Source of the DNA: Actinomycetota bacterium
GTDB lineage: Bacteria; Actinomycetota; Actinomycetes; S36-B12; CAIYMF01
Assembly (NCBI GenBank): GCA_026393115.1
Contig: JAPLAU010000013.1
Location: 21,799 to 85,798 of the forward strand
Reading direction: 5' to 3'
DNA: 64,000 nucleotides
Under the pieces are notes generated by a model. The model did no database searches. It had not been told where the DNA came from and was given only the letters and a program-made list of their open reading frames with translations. Below, piece by piece: positions 43,083-51,790 of the stretch (the first letter of the stretch is position 1; every line of letters starts with the position of its first letter). The translations under genes and the position numbers were made by a program.

Positions 43083-44023
43083 CACTGACGCTGGGTATCG
43101 ACCTCGGCGGAACAAAACTCGCTGGCGGTGTCGTCGATAGTGACGGAACGCTGGTACTCACGGGCCGGCGGCCCACTCCCACGCGCGACGCAGCAGCAAC
43201 AGTGGCCGCACTTGTTGACCTCGTTGCTGAACTGACGGCCGACTATGAGGTCGAGGCGATCGGAATCGGAGCAGCTGGCTTCATCGATAGCGCCAGATCG
43301 CGTGTTCTCTTCGCCCCCAATTTGGGCTGGATCGATGAACCTCTCAAAGACCAAGTCGAGCGCCACACCGGTGTGCCCGTCGTCGTCGAGAATGATGCAC
43401 TCGCGGCAGCGTGGGGTGAGTATCGATTTGGCGCCGGCCGCGGTGAGGCACATCAGGTGATGGTCACGGTGGGCACCGGCATCGGTGGCGGAATTGTGGT
43501 CGACGGCCGGCCGTTGCGCGGGGCGTTTGGTGCCGCTGCTGAAATTGGACACCTGCAGATAGTGGCCGATGGGTTGATGTGCGGCTGTGGACTTTCGGGC
43601 TGCTGGGAGCAGTACGCCAGTGGTAACGCCCTTGTTCGAATTGCACGCCACCTCGCTGGCACGCGGCGGGGCGACGCATCGGTGTTGTTGGCGCTTGGCG
43701 ATGGCACTCCCGAAGGGGTTCAGGGTGCTCACGTCACGGCCGCTGCCCAGGCGGGTGATCCGGTAGCGTGCGCCGCTTTCGATGATCTCGGCGGTTGGCT
43801 CGGTCGCGGGCTGGCCGATCTGGCCGCGGTTCTTGACCCGGGTCGTTTCGTGATTGGGGGAGGTGTGTCAGCCGCCGGTGAACTCCTTCTCGCGCCAACG
43901 CGTTTGTCGTACCTCGCGCATCTCACCGCGCGCGCCCATCGCCCAGTGGCCGAGGTCGTGCTCGCCAGTCTGGGCAATGCGGCCGGCATGGTGGGCGCGG
44001 CCGATTTGGCCCGTCACCACTAA
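43079..44023 (+). CDS. ROK-family glucokinase
   Basis: 314 aa. ATP phosphate loop LGIDLGGTKLAGGVVD at the N-terminus, sugar-binding ENDALAAAWGE (catalytic Asp), GTGIGGGIVVDG, and the ROK zinc site HLQIVADGLMCGCGLSGCWE (Cys3-His). EIGH-type glucose-binding residues (AAEIGH) are present. Phosphorylates glucose for glycolysis with PfkA of this window. ATGA overlap with the preceding gene. Confidence 0.92.
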   Translation: MTLTLGIDLGGTKLAGGVVDSDGTLVLTGRRPTPTRDAAATVAALVDLVAELTADYEVEAIGIGAAGFIDSARSRVLFAPNLGWIDEPLKDQVERHTGVPVVVENDALAAAWGEYRFGAGRGEAHQVMVTVGTGIGGGIVVDGRPLRGAFGAAAEIGHLQIVADGLMCGCGLSGCWEQYASGNALVRIARHLAGTRRGDASVLLALGDGTPEGVQGAHVTAAAQAGDPVACAAFDDLGGWLGRGLADLAAVLDPGRFVIGGGVSAAGELLLAPTRLSYLAHLTARAHRPVAEVVLASLGNAAGMVGAADLARHH

Positions 44024-44045
44024 TCCACAGACGTACCGGTCTCAC

Positions 44046-44070
44046 TCGCCCCCGCTTGTGGGAGGGGCGA
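44046..44070 (+). terminator. Weak hairpin after the ROK kinase gene
   Basis: TCGCCCC (44046-44052) pairs with GGGGCGA (44064-44070) in the 57-nt spacer between the glucokinase stop and the TadE start. No U-tract follows, so termination is only suggested. Confidence 0.3.
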
Positions 44071-44080
44071 ATGTCAGGGC

Positions 44081-44689
44081 ATGTTTCGAATTCATGCCGT
44101 TCTGCATTGGGTTATTCGACCTGCTGGTACCGATCGGGGCGCCGTTGCTGTTGAGGCAGCACTGGTCATTCCGCTGCTTCTGGTGATGGTGTTCGGCATT
44201 CTCGACACTGGGTTGTATCTGCGCGACGTGTCGGCGGTGACGGCAGCAACGCGCCACGGGGCTCGTATTGCGTCGGCGGAACCGCGACGAGTCAGCATGG
44301 TCGACGATGTCGCGCAGGCCGTCGCCGCCGCGAGCACGGTACTTCCCGCCGACTCAATCGACGAACTCTGGGTGTATCAAGCCGGTGATGACGGTTTTCC
44401 AGTGGGCACCACCTCGTTCAGTGCCTGCCCTAGCCGTTGTGTGCGGCTGACGTGGAGTCGAGCGACCGGCACGTTCGTTCCGGTGTCGGGTGCACAGTGG
44501 TCACCCCTGTCGATCAATGCGTGTGTCGGAGATACGCACGCAATGTCGGTGGGTGTGTTGCTGCGTGTACGCCATCGCATGTTGTTCTCGTCGGTGCTGG
44601 GAAGTTCGGCGATTCGCACCATCACTGACCGCACCGTCATGAAGTTCGAACCGCTGCCACTGCGCAGTTGCGGGTTGGGGCTCTCGTGA
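44081..44689 (+). CDS. tadE: TadE-family pilus protein
   Basis: 202 aa pseudopilin. After a short basic leader comes DRGAVAVEAALVIPLLLVMVFG, with Glu at the +5-like position after Gly, as in TadE. The C-terminal domain is extracellular and contains four cysteines. Likely a minor pilin of the Tad system at 31-38 kb, though encoded 5.5 kb away. The stop overlaps the next start (GTGA). Confidence 0.85.
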   Translation: MFRIHAVLHWVIRPAGTDRGAVAVEAALVIPLLLVMVFGILDTGLYLRDVSAVTAATRHGARIASAEPRRVSMVDDVAQAVAAASTVLPADSIDELWVYQAGDDGFPVGTTSFSACPSRCVRLTWSRATGTFVPVSGAQWSPLSINACVGDTHAMSVGVLLRVRHRMLFSSVLGSSAIRTITDRTVMKFEPLPLRSCGLGLS

Positions 44690-46479
44690 GAACGCGCTTG
44701 GCGCAGGAGTCGGGCGCCATCGCGATCGTGGTCGCCTTGGTATTCGTGCCGATACTGGTAGGTGGTGCTGCGCTTGGCATTGAGGTTTCACGATGGTTTG
44801 CCATTCTCGAGCGAGTACAACGTGCCGCTGATGCTGCAGCTCTTGCGGCGGCGCCCCAGTGGACGTCTGCGCGCGCCGATGCCGTCGCTGCGGCGCGTGA
44901 GGCAGTGCGACGCAACGGGTACCTGCTGACTGGTTCGACGCGCTTGGATCTGGTCAGCGGTTCGGCGGCAGGAACGGTCCGGGCCACGCTCACCGTGTCA
45001 GTGTCCAATCCGCTCGGAGCAGCGTTGGGTGAGCCAGCGCGTGAACTGACCCGAATGAGTGAAGCGGGTTACTCCGCTCCGATCTCAATCGGCAGTAGCT
45101 GCAATGTGGTGGGTGATGAACCCGATCCGGCGTCGGGCGATCTCACCGATCCAGCTGATGGCACCGGCTCGGTGGCCTCGAGTCTGTGTGCCTACGGTCG
45201 TCGACCACATCTATGGGCGTCGATTGCTGGCCCGGACACGTCCAAGGTCACCGGTGATCGCTTCGCAAGCCGGTGGTGCACCAACGGAAACTCTGGATGC
45301 CGTGCCAACAACAACCTCGATTACCGCGGTTACGGTTCAGCGGCCACGGGTGCGACTGACGGGCAGCCGTCCTATTTCCTGCGGGTCACGGTGCGACGGC
45401 CGGTGCCATCCATGACGGTGCAGCTTTTCGACCCAGCATTCGTTGACGTGGGCGATGCCTGCGACCGCATGCCGAAGCGATCAGCCACCGACCCGTCGTG
45501 GCCAAGGTTAGCAACTCCCAACCCCTATGTGCGTGATGCGGCGCGTCGTTACGCGTTCGGCTCTCGTACAACCACTCCTGCGTCGTCAGGGGAGTACTGC
45601 ACTGGAGATACGACGTCGGTTGCAGTGGCGACGCCAGCAGCCGCCCTTCGTGCACCGGTGGTCACATCATTTGCCTTACATGCACCGACCAATTCTGGTG
45701 ATCCGTGGCGGGCACCCGTGTTACCGACCTGTGTACGGCAGTACCCCGGTTGGATTCTCACGCCACTCGCAATGACGGCCGCGCTGACAACACCCGGTGA
45801 TCCGGCGCTGCAACGCTATTTCCGACAATGGGTCACGGTGTGCACGGTGATCGCACCACAGGTGGGCGACTACTACCTGCAAGTGCGCACCAATATTGGT
45901 GCAGGTCGCGCGTCTTCCGCGCGAATGACCGAGGCGCGTGAGGATGCCGATGCGACCGGTACTGGTCTCAATAGATTCTCGGTGCGCGTCGATACACCCG
46001 GCGATCAGGAGGCAGTCAGTGTTGCAGGGGTCGAACGGCTGGGACTGTACGTCAACGTGCCGGCCGGGCGCACCACGTTCCTGCTCGCCCGGGTCGGCTC
46101 GGCGGCCGCTGGAAGCACGCTGCGGGTCGAACTCTTTGATCTTGGTGATGCCCAAGCTCCGGCCGTTCTTGCGCTGGTGAGACCGCCGTCGGCTGCGGGC
46201 ACGTGGCCGGCTCGCTGTATGGCGCTAGGTGAACCCCGCGGATCACCCCTCGCTCCCGCAGACTTGCCCAATTGTGAACTGACCGGCGTCAGTTCAGCAG
46301 CCGGCTTCAACGGGAAAATCCAGCAGGTTGCCATCGAACTGCCGGCCGACTATCGATGCGTCGACAATGATCCGACCGACTGTTGGTTTCGAATCGCGGT
46401 CGACTATCCGTCATCGGTATTTGATACGACCACGTGGACCGCGAGCCTAGAAGGCGATCCTGTGCGGCTCATCCAATGA
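44686..46479 (+). CDS. TadG-like pilus-associated surface protein
   Basis: 597 aa. N-terminal Tad-type helix (ESGAIAIVVALVFVPILVGGAALGIEVSRW) followed by the ERVQRAADAAALAAA segment typical of putative Flp/TadG proteins. The expected Glu at +5 is absent (GAIAIVV). A long extracellular part (about 100-597) with cysteine pairs and beta-rich segments such as AGSTLRVELFDLGDA follows. GTG at 44686 overlaps the tadE stop by 4 nt; an upstream GTG would overlap further. Probable surface-exposed partner of TadE. Confidence 0.8.
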   Translation: MRTRLAQESGAIAIVVALVFVPILVGGAALGIEVSRWFAILERVQRAADAAALAAAPQWTSARADAVAAAREAVRRNGYLLTGSTRLDLVSGSAAGTVRATLTVSVSNPLGAALGEPARELTRMSEAGYSAPISIGSSCNVVGDEPDPASGDLTDPADGTGSVASSLCAYGRRPHLWASIAGPDTSKVTGDRFASRWCTNGNSGCRANNNLDYRGYGSAATGATDGQPSYFLRVTVRRPVPSMTVQLFDPAFVDVGDACDRMPKRSATDPSWPRLATPNPYVRDAARRYAFGSRTTTPASSGEYCTGDTTSVAVATPAAALRAPVVTSFALHAPTNSGDPWRAPVLPTCVRQYPGWILTPLAMTAALTTPGDPALQRYFRQWVTVCTVIAPQVGDYYLQVRTNIGAGRASSARMTEAREDADATGTGLNRFSVRVDTPGDQEAVSVAGVERLGLYVNVPAGRTTFLLARVGSAAAGSTLRVELFDLGDAQAPAVLALVRPPSAAGTWPARCMALGEPRGSPLAPADLPNCELTGVSSAAGFNGKIQQVAIELPADYRCVDNDPTDCWFRIAVDYPSSVFDTTTWTASLEGDPVRLIQ

Positions 46480-46485
46480 CGGATG

Positions 46486-47250
46486 TTAGACGACTGCTCC
46501 GTCGTCCCAGCCGTCATCCTGACTCGGGTGATCGCCCATGCGGGCCACCAGCGTGGCGATTCCTCCGCAGAAGGCGAGGAGCGCAAGAAACACCACCCAC
46601 GACTCCATTTGCAGGCCAAGGATGGAAGTAATCAGGATGAACAACGGGCCGCCCAGAATTCCTAGCCACGCCAACCGGGTGACACCATCAACCTGCGGTA
46701 GGGGCGGGGGAGGCGGGGGTACGTAGTGATTATCAGGATCGTCGGCATCGTCCCAGCCGTCGTCCCAAGTAACCGATGGTTCACTGTCGCTGCGGCGCAC
46801 GAGCCGTTCGCTCAGGCCTGATCCGCCACTCGTCGGAGTTACCGATCCATCGACGTCTTCAGCGGCCGACCACGGACCGACCGGGTTAGTCGGGCTGTCA
46901 TAGCCGGCAACGATGCGGGCCCAGGCCGCGTCGACCTCAGCAGCAGCCATTGCCGATCGATCATCGCGCGCAGCGGAGTCGGCAAGGAAAGCTGCGCGCA
47001 ACGCTGGGACCTGAGTGGCTACAGCGATGCGCGCGTCGTCGACACGTTCACGATCAACCTGCAACTGCACGACCACCCGGTCGGGTAACTGCACGTCTTG
47101 GTACGGCCCGCGCTGACCCTCCACCGGTTCGACGAAAGCCGCGATACCCGAATGAGCAAGCAGGTCGAGAACCTGCTCAATCAGGGGAGGGTCGAGTTCA
47201 ACGAGCGGCGAGTAGTTCGCCGCTGTGAGCCCGTTGTCGCGAATCGGCAT
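46486..47250 (-). CDS. Conserved actinobacterial membrane protein
   Basis: 254 aa. N-terminal acidic cytosolic domain (about 1-120), an Asp/Trp-rich linker with WDDGWDDADDPDNHYVPPPPPPLP, and two transmembrane helices (VTRLAWLGILGGPLFILITSIL and WVVFLALLAFCGGIATLVARM). A C-terminal DDGWDDGAVV tail follows. The tail and Pro run are recognisable in other actinobacteria, without a function. 3' end is convergent to the TadG-like gene. Two nt downstream of the hydrolase, likely in one transcript. Confidence 0.75.
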   Translation of the reverse strand: MPIRDNGLTAANYSPLVELDPPLIEQVLDLLAHSGIAAFVEPVEGQRGPYQDVQLPDRVVVQLQVDRERVDDARIAVATQVPALRAAFLADSAARDDRSAMAAAEVDAAWARIVAGYDSPTNPVGPWSAAEDVDGSVTPTSGGSGLSERLVRRSDSEPSVTWDDGWDDADDPDNHYVPPPPPPLPQVDGVTRLAWLGILGGPLFILITSILGLQMESWVVFLALLAFCGGIATLVARMGDHPSQDDGWDDGAVV

Positions 47251-47252
47251 GC

Positions 47253-48002
47253 TCAGCTACCGGTGATCCGTCGAACGAAGTCGAGTGAGCCGCTGAAGAT
47301 GATGTCGGCGTCATTGTCGAGGGTGGCAACGTGGTACGAGTTCTCAAGCACGACCTCCGTCTTATCTCGCGAGGGAGCATTCGCCAGAATCCACTCGGTG
47401 TTCGACGGCTCAACCACGTGATCTTCGGCGCTGCGGAAAATCACCATCGGCTGGGTGACCTTCGCGATGTCGGTTTTGACTGCACTCCATAGATACGTCA
47501 CCGAGTGGGCTGCCTTGAGCGGCAGTTTGTCGTACGCACCCTCATCGCCGCCCTCCTTCTTGATGTCATTCGAGATTCCGGGGAATGACGGGATGACGTA
47601 CTTCAGTACTGGCAGCAGGAATCGGTCGGGGCGCTCGGAGTGCACCGCGGGGTTCACGAGTGCCAAGCCAGCGACCTCATCGGGGCGTTCCTCGGCAAGT
47701 CGGAGGGCAAGGCTGCCACCCATCGACAGACCCATCACGAACACCGTGTCGCACTTGGAACGAAGTGTGGTGAAGGGGCGGTCGACCTCGGCGTACCAGT
47801 CCTGCCACGTGGTGACATTCATGTCCTGCCAACGGGTGCCGTGACCGGGAAGGCGAGGCACCTCGACCGACAGTCCTGCATCGGCCAAGTACTGGGCCCA
47901 CGGCTTGACCGATTTGGGCTGGCCGGTAAATCCGTGCAAAACCAGTGCGCCGATCGGGCCACCGTCGTGCGAGTAGGGCTCGGCTCCGGCTACGAGTGGC
48001 AT
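47253..48002 (-). CDS. Alpha/beta hydrolase (carboxylesterase/monoacylglycerol lipase-like)
   Basis: 249 aa. Oxyanion HGFTGQPKSV, nucleophile elbow GLSMGGSLAL, acid in FRSAEDHVVEP and His in NSYHVATLDND. This is the Est30/thermostable MGL type of serine hydrolase. Substrate not determinable. ATG at 48002 with GGAGG upstream. In the mycobacterial equivalent region a hydrolase/acyltransferase pair is also found (Rv2182c-Rv2183c, from memory). Confidence 0.9.
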   Translation of the reverse strand: MPLVAGAEPYSHDGGPIGALVLHGFTGQPKSVKPWAQYLADAGLSVEVPRLPGHGTRWQDMNVTTWQDWYAEVDRPFTTLRSKCDTVFVMGLSMGGSLALRLAEERPDEVAGLALVNPAVHSERPDRFLLPVLKYVIPSFPGISNDIKKEGGDEGAYDKLPLKAAHSVTYLWSAVKTDIAKVTQPMVIFRSAEDHVVEPSNTEWILANAPSRDKTEVVLENSYHVATLDNDADIIFSGSLDFVRRITGS

Positions 48003-48216
48003 GTGTCCTCCAGGTCATCGGTGGTGCACGGTGGCCGTGTGATCGCGGCCGGGCCCCTTTTCTGATGTGACCCTATTAGGCATGGTACGACTCGCCGGAT
48101 GTTCCTCGGGCAGGGGCGCATGCGTTGATCTCTCGGCCGCGAGTCAATACGGTGGGGTCAGCAACGCTGGCGATGCCGACCATTGACCGCTTACCGTGAC
48201 ACGCGAAGGAGGGTCG

Positions 48217-48927
48217 ATGCTCTACTGGTTTCTGAAGTACATGTTCCTCGGCCCCATTCTGCGCGTCGTCTTCAGACCCTGGGTTCAGGGCCTTGAGAAC
48301 ATCCCCGCCAATGGGCCGGCAATCTTGGCGTCTAATCACCTGTCCTTCTCAGATTCGTTCTTTCTGCCCCTCGTGTGCCCCCGGCCGATCACGTTCATGG
48401 CAAAGAGTGAGTACTTCACGGGCAAGGGCATTAAAGGCTTCCTGATACGCACGTTCTTCCGCGGGGTCGGTCAGGTGCCACTTGATCGCACGGGGGGTCG
48501 AGCCGCCGAAGCTGCGATGTCGACGAGTATGCGCATTCTCAGCGAAGGTTCACTTCTCGGTATCTACCCCGAGGGCACTCGCAGCCCCGACTCGCGCCTG
48601 TACCGGGGGCGTACGGGCGTTGCGCGACTCGCGCTTGACGCGGGCGTGCCCGTGATTCCGGTATCCATGATTGACACCGAGAAGATTCAGCCTGTTGGTC
48701 GACTGCGACCCAAGGTGATGCGCGTGGGCATTCGGATCGGAGCTCCCCTCGACTTCTCGCGCTATGAGGGTTTCGAGGGTGATCGCTTTGTCCTGCGGTC
48801 AATGACCGACGAGATCATGTACGAACTCATGGAGCTCGGCGGCCAGGAGTATGTTGATATCTACGCGACCCGCGCCAAAGAATTGCGGGCCGAAGCGCTC
48901 GCCAACTCGTTTGGGGCTGATCTGTAG
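48217..48927 (+). CDS. 1-acyl-sn-glycerol-3-phosphate acyltransferase-like
   Basis: LPLAT/PlsC family, 236 aa. Catalytic HX4D motif in NHLSFSD (near 42), glycerol-phosphate-binding PEGTRSPDSRLYRGR (near 118) and the VPVIPVSM block. Acylates lysophosphatidate or a related acceptor in membrane-lipid synthesis. ATG at 48217 has GAAGGAGGG upstream; the in-frame ORF extends to 48196. Membrane-associated by N-terminal hydrophobic helix. Confidence 0.93.
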   Translation: MLYWFLKYMFLGPILRVVFRPWVQGLENIPANGPAILASNHLSFSDSFFLPLVCPRPITFMAKSEYFTGKGIKGFLIRTFFRGVGQVPLDRTGGRAAEAAMSTSMRILSEGSLLGIYPEGTRSPDSRLYRGRTGVARLALDAGVPVIPVSMIDTEKIQPVGRLRPKVMRVGIRIGAPLDFSRYEGFEGDRFVLRSMTDEIMYELMELGGQEYVDIYATRAKELRAEALANSFGADL

Positions 48928-49217
48928 TGGTTCTCGAAGTTGCTCATATCCCTGTGCTCTCTGGGCACGAGGAAGCTTTCGAAACTGCCCTGAATCAAGC
49001 CGCCACTACCGTGTTGGTGCGCGCCGATGGCTTCCGAAACCTCACTGCGCACGGCTGGTGTGTCGAACGCCCATCAGTGTTCCTGTTCACCATCGAATGG
49101 AACACACTCGACGATCACGTTGTCGGTTTTCGTGGAAGTGACCTCTTTGGTGAATGGCGCGCACTGGTCGGCGAGCACTTCGATGGTGCTCCGGTGGTCG
49201 AGCACTTCGGCGCGTGA
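48927..49217 (+). CDS. Antibiotic-biosynthesis-monooxygenase-domain protein
   Basis: 96 aa. Single ABM ferredoxin-like fold: EVAHIPVLSGHEEAFETALNQA at the N-terminus, DGFRNLTAH, FLFTIEWNTLDDHVVGFRGSDLFGEWRALVGEHF. These small dimeric proteins include quinol monooxygenases and heme-degrading enzymes; substrate unknown. GTG at 48927 overlaps the acyltransferase stop by one base, indicating a shared transcript. Confidence 0.85.
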   Translation: MVLEVAHIPVLSGHEEAFETALNQAATTVLVRADGFRNLTAHGWCVERPSVFLFTIEWNTLDDHVVGFRGSDLFGEWRALVGEHFDGAPVVEHFGA

Positions 49218-49233
49218 ATGAGTGAGGAATTAG

Positions 49234-50220
49234 TTAGTACGTCGTTTCAAGCGTGGTGGCCGTCGCAAGGAAATCTTGTAGGGCGGCCGACGGGAGTATT
49301 GCGCCCACTGGATGACCGCCCCCCACGACCGGATTGGCTGCCCAGCGGTCGATTGGTTGGCCGGAGTATCCCCACGCACGCAGGGTTGCCGCCAGAATCG
49401 CCGGAAGTGCGCGCATTGCACCATCATCGATCTTCGCAGCCATCGCTCGACCATCGTTGAGTGCCGCGACCCACACACCCTCGGCGCCTTCTTTCGCGAG
49501 CAATCCGGGTACGTGCTGCATCAATTCGGTGACGCATTGCCGTCGGCCACCCACCAATTCGGGATGGGAACGTGCGGCGGCGGCAACGCGGCCTTCGGGT
49601 GTGGTGTCGGAGGCGGTGGCAATGCGCGCAGTCGCGCGGGCGAGTGCGGGCAGGCTCAGTTGCCAGACCGGAGCGCCGCATCCATCGACGCCGGGAGCAC
49701 CGGGTTCTTCGCCCGCAAGGTCGGTCACCGTGGCACGCAGGTGAACCTGCAGGGGATGAGTCGGATCGAGATAACCCTCCGTGGGCCAAGATTTCAGGAC
49801 ACACGTCGCGAGCATGGCCGCGTGTTTACCCGAGCAGTTGTGGCGCGCCCGGTCGGCTGAACCACCGGCGCGGATGAGCGCGACCAGATCGTCGACCTCT
49901 AGTGGCAGATCGGGCGGACACCTGAGAGCGTCTTCGGTGAGCCCTGCCGAACTAAGAATCTCCCGAGCAACTTGCGCGTGCTCGTCAGTTCCGGAATGGC
50001 TGGCGGTTGCGAGGGCGAGTTGGCGCGCGGTCAACTCCAGTCCTGCGCTCACAAGACCGGTAGCGAACAGCGGTTTGAGGCTCGAACGTGGGTAGATCTG
50101 TGGTGGGGGATTCCCGAGGGTGTGCTGGCTTCCATCGGAAGCGAGCAGCACGACGCTGCCAGTGTGGGTCGACTCCACGACCCCCGACCGCACGTAGTCG
50201 ACGAGGACGGGGTTGTTCAC
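49234..50220 (-). CDS. L-asparaginase II (Rhizobium-type)
   Basis: 328 aa of the Asparaginase_II family, distinct from the E. coli type and from Ntn asparaginases. Blocks: NNPVLVDYVRSGVVESTHTGSVVL, YPRSSLKPL, ARHNCSGKHAAMLATC (near 140), VDGCGAPVW (near 190) and PVVGGGHPVGAI. Hydrolyses L-asparagine to aspartate. GTG at 50220 overlaps the glycerol kinase stop by 4 nt. The longer open frame (to 50349) has no support. Confidence 0.88.
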   Translation of the reverse strand: MNNPVLVDYVRSGVVESTHTGSVVLLASDGSQHTLGNPPPQIYPRSSLKPLFATGLVSAGLELTARQLALATASHSGTDEHAQVAREILSSAGLTEDALRCPPDLPLEVDDLVALIRAGGSADRARHNCSGKHAAMLATCVLKSWPTEGYLDPTHPLQVHLRATVTDLAGEEPGAPGVDGCGAPVWQLSLPALARATARIATASDTTPEGRVAAAARSHPELVGGRRQCVTELMQHVPGLLAKEGAEGVWVAALNDGRAMAAKIDDGAMRALPAILAATLRAWGYSGQPIDRWAANPVVGGGHPVGAILPSAALQDFLATATTLETTY

Positions 50221-51713
50221 GCGTCGGTCCAGTGCAGGCTTCGCTCGACCGCCTTGCGCCAGCGTTCGTGTCCGCTGGCGTCGATTGGTCGGGGGGTGAA
50301 ACGCCCGCCACTGCGCCACGTTGCCGCCAATGTTGCGGTGTCGGCCCAAAAGCCCGTGCCGAGTCCGGCGAGGAAGGCCGCACCGAGTCCGGTGGCTTCG
50401 AGTTGCTCGGACCGCACGACCGGAAGTTGAAGAACGTTGGCTTGCAGTTCGCAGAGCAGATCATTGACGGCAGCGCCGCCATCAACGGCGAGGTGAGGAA
50501 GGCGTGAGCCGGCTTCGGCCACCATGAGTTCGACAACATCGCCCACCGAGTAGGCGATGGCTTCCAAGGTCGCGCGAGCGATATGTGCGCGAGTGGTTCC
50601 ACGAGAGATGCCCAAGATGGCGCCACGTGCGCTCGGATCCCAATCGGGAGCACCCAGACCCGTCAGTGCCGGGACGAAGACCACGCCGCCACTGTCATCA
50701 ACTGATCGCGCGAGCGCTTCAACCTCGTTGGCGCTGTCGATGATGCCAAGTCCATCACGCAACCACTGCACTGCTGCGCCGGTGACAAACACCGAACCTT
50801 CAAGTGCGAAGTCGCGGCGACCATCGGGATGCTGCCACGCGACGGTGGTGAGTAGCCCATTGCCAGACATCACCGGTTCGTGACCGGTGTTCACAAGGAT
50901 GAACGACCCGGTTCCGTAGGTGCACTTACTTGAGCCTTTCTCAAAACAGGCTTGACCGAAGAGCGCTGCTTGCTGATCACCTGCGATGCCGGCGATGGGC
51001 AGGTCAAGGCCCAGGAATGTGGTGGGGTCGGTGCGGCCGACGACTCCGTACGACGAGACCACCTCGGGCAGCGCCGAACGAGGCACGTCGAACAGGGCGC
51101 ACAGTTCGTCACTCCAGTCGCCGGTGTGCAGGTCGTACAGCAACGTGCGTGAGGCGTTGGAGGCATCGGTGACATGCAGCAGACCGCGACTGAGCCGCGC
51201 AATGAGGTACGAGTCGACAGTTCCGATGGCCACGCGGCCGGATTCGACCTGAGCCCACGTGTGCGGATCGTTCTCGCGGATCCAGGTGAGTTTGGTGGCG
51301 GTGAAGTAGGGGTCAAGTCGAAGCCCCGTCGCGGCAGTGACCATGGGTTCGTGGCCCGCGTCTCGCAGGCGGTCGCAGATCGCCGCCGTGCGGCGGTCTT
51401 GCCAGACGATCGCTCGGCGCGGTGCACCCAGCGTCTCGCGATCCCAGAGCACGGCGGTCTCGCGCTGGTTGGTGATTCCGACCGCGACGGGGGTCAGGTG
51501 GGGTGCGGATTCAAGGCAGGCGCGCGTGGCGGCGAGAGTGGCTGCCCAGATCTCATTGGGGTCGTGCTCGACCCAGCCATCAGCGGGGAAGTGCTGGGCG
51601 AACTCCGAGTACCCGCGTGCGGCCACCTGTGCGCTGGCATCGATGAGCAGCGCGGTGACCCCTGTAGTTCCGGCGTCGAGGGCAAGGACGGCATTGCCGG
51701 CGTCCTGAGTCAT
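50217..51713 (-). CDS. glpK: Glycerol kinase
   Basis: FGGY kinase, 498 aa, making glycerol 3-phosphate. Motifs: LALDAGTTGVTALLID (ATP phosphate loop), ITNQRETAVLWD, GTVDSYLIARLSRG, GIAGDQQAALFGQ, KCTYGTGSFI and VFVPALTGLGAPDWDP. ATG at 51713 with GCAGGAGATTCC upstream; an upstream ATG at 51761 in the open frame is less likely. No glpF or glpD adjacent. A LacI-like palindrome overlaps the leader. Co-translated with asparaginase. Confidence 0.95.
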   Translation of the reverse strand: MTQDAGNAVLALDAGTTGVTALLIDASAQVAARGYSEFAQHFPADGWVEHDPNEIWAATLAATRACLESAPHLTPVAVGITNQRETAVLWDRETLGAPRRAIVWQDRRTAAICDRLRDAGHEPMVTAATGLRLDPYFTATKLTWIRENDPHTWAQVESGRVAIGTVDSYLIARLSRGLLHVTDASNASRTLLYDLHTGDWSDELCALFDVPRSALPEVVSSYGVVGRTDPTTFLGLDLPIAGIAGDQQAALFGQACFEKGSSKCTYGTGSFILVNTGHEPVMSGNGLLTTVAWQHPDGRRDFALEGSVFVTGAAVQWLRDGLGIIDSANEVEALARSVDDSGGVVFVPALTGLGAPDWDPSARGAILGISRGTTRAHIARATLEAIAYSVGDVVELMVAEAGSRLPHLAVDGGAAVNDLLCELQANVLQLPVVRSEQLEATGLGAAFLAGLGTGFWADTATLAATWRSGGRFTPRPIDASGHERWRKAVERSLHWTDA

Positions 51714-51723
51714 GGAATCTCCT

Positions 51724-51735
51724 GCAAACGCTTGC
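51724..51735. promoter_or_regulatory. Possible LacI-family operator
   Basis: GCAAACGCTTGC, a near-perfect 12-bp palindrome with central CG as in LacI/GalR-family operators. It lies 11 nt upstream of the glpK ATG and 56 nt before the pfkA start. It could repress glpK at the leader. Based on sequence form only; no regulator is encoded nearby. Confidence 0.35.
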
Positions 51736-51790
51736 GGATCGGCTGGTAAGGTGTGCGGCAACAGCCTATGTGTGTGGGGAAGGACGAGGA

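Noticed and set aside
42692..43732. 346-aa open frame on the minus strand
   Set aside because: Shadow of the Cys-motif protein and the ROK glucokinase, which carry diagnostic motifs on the plus strand.
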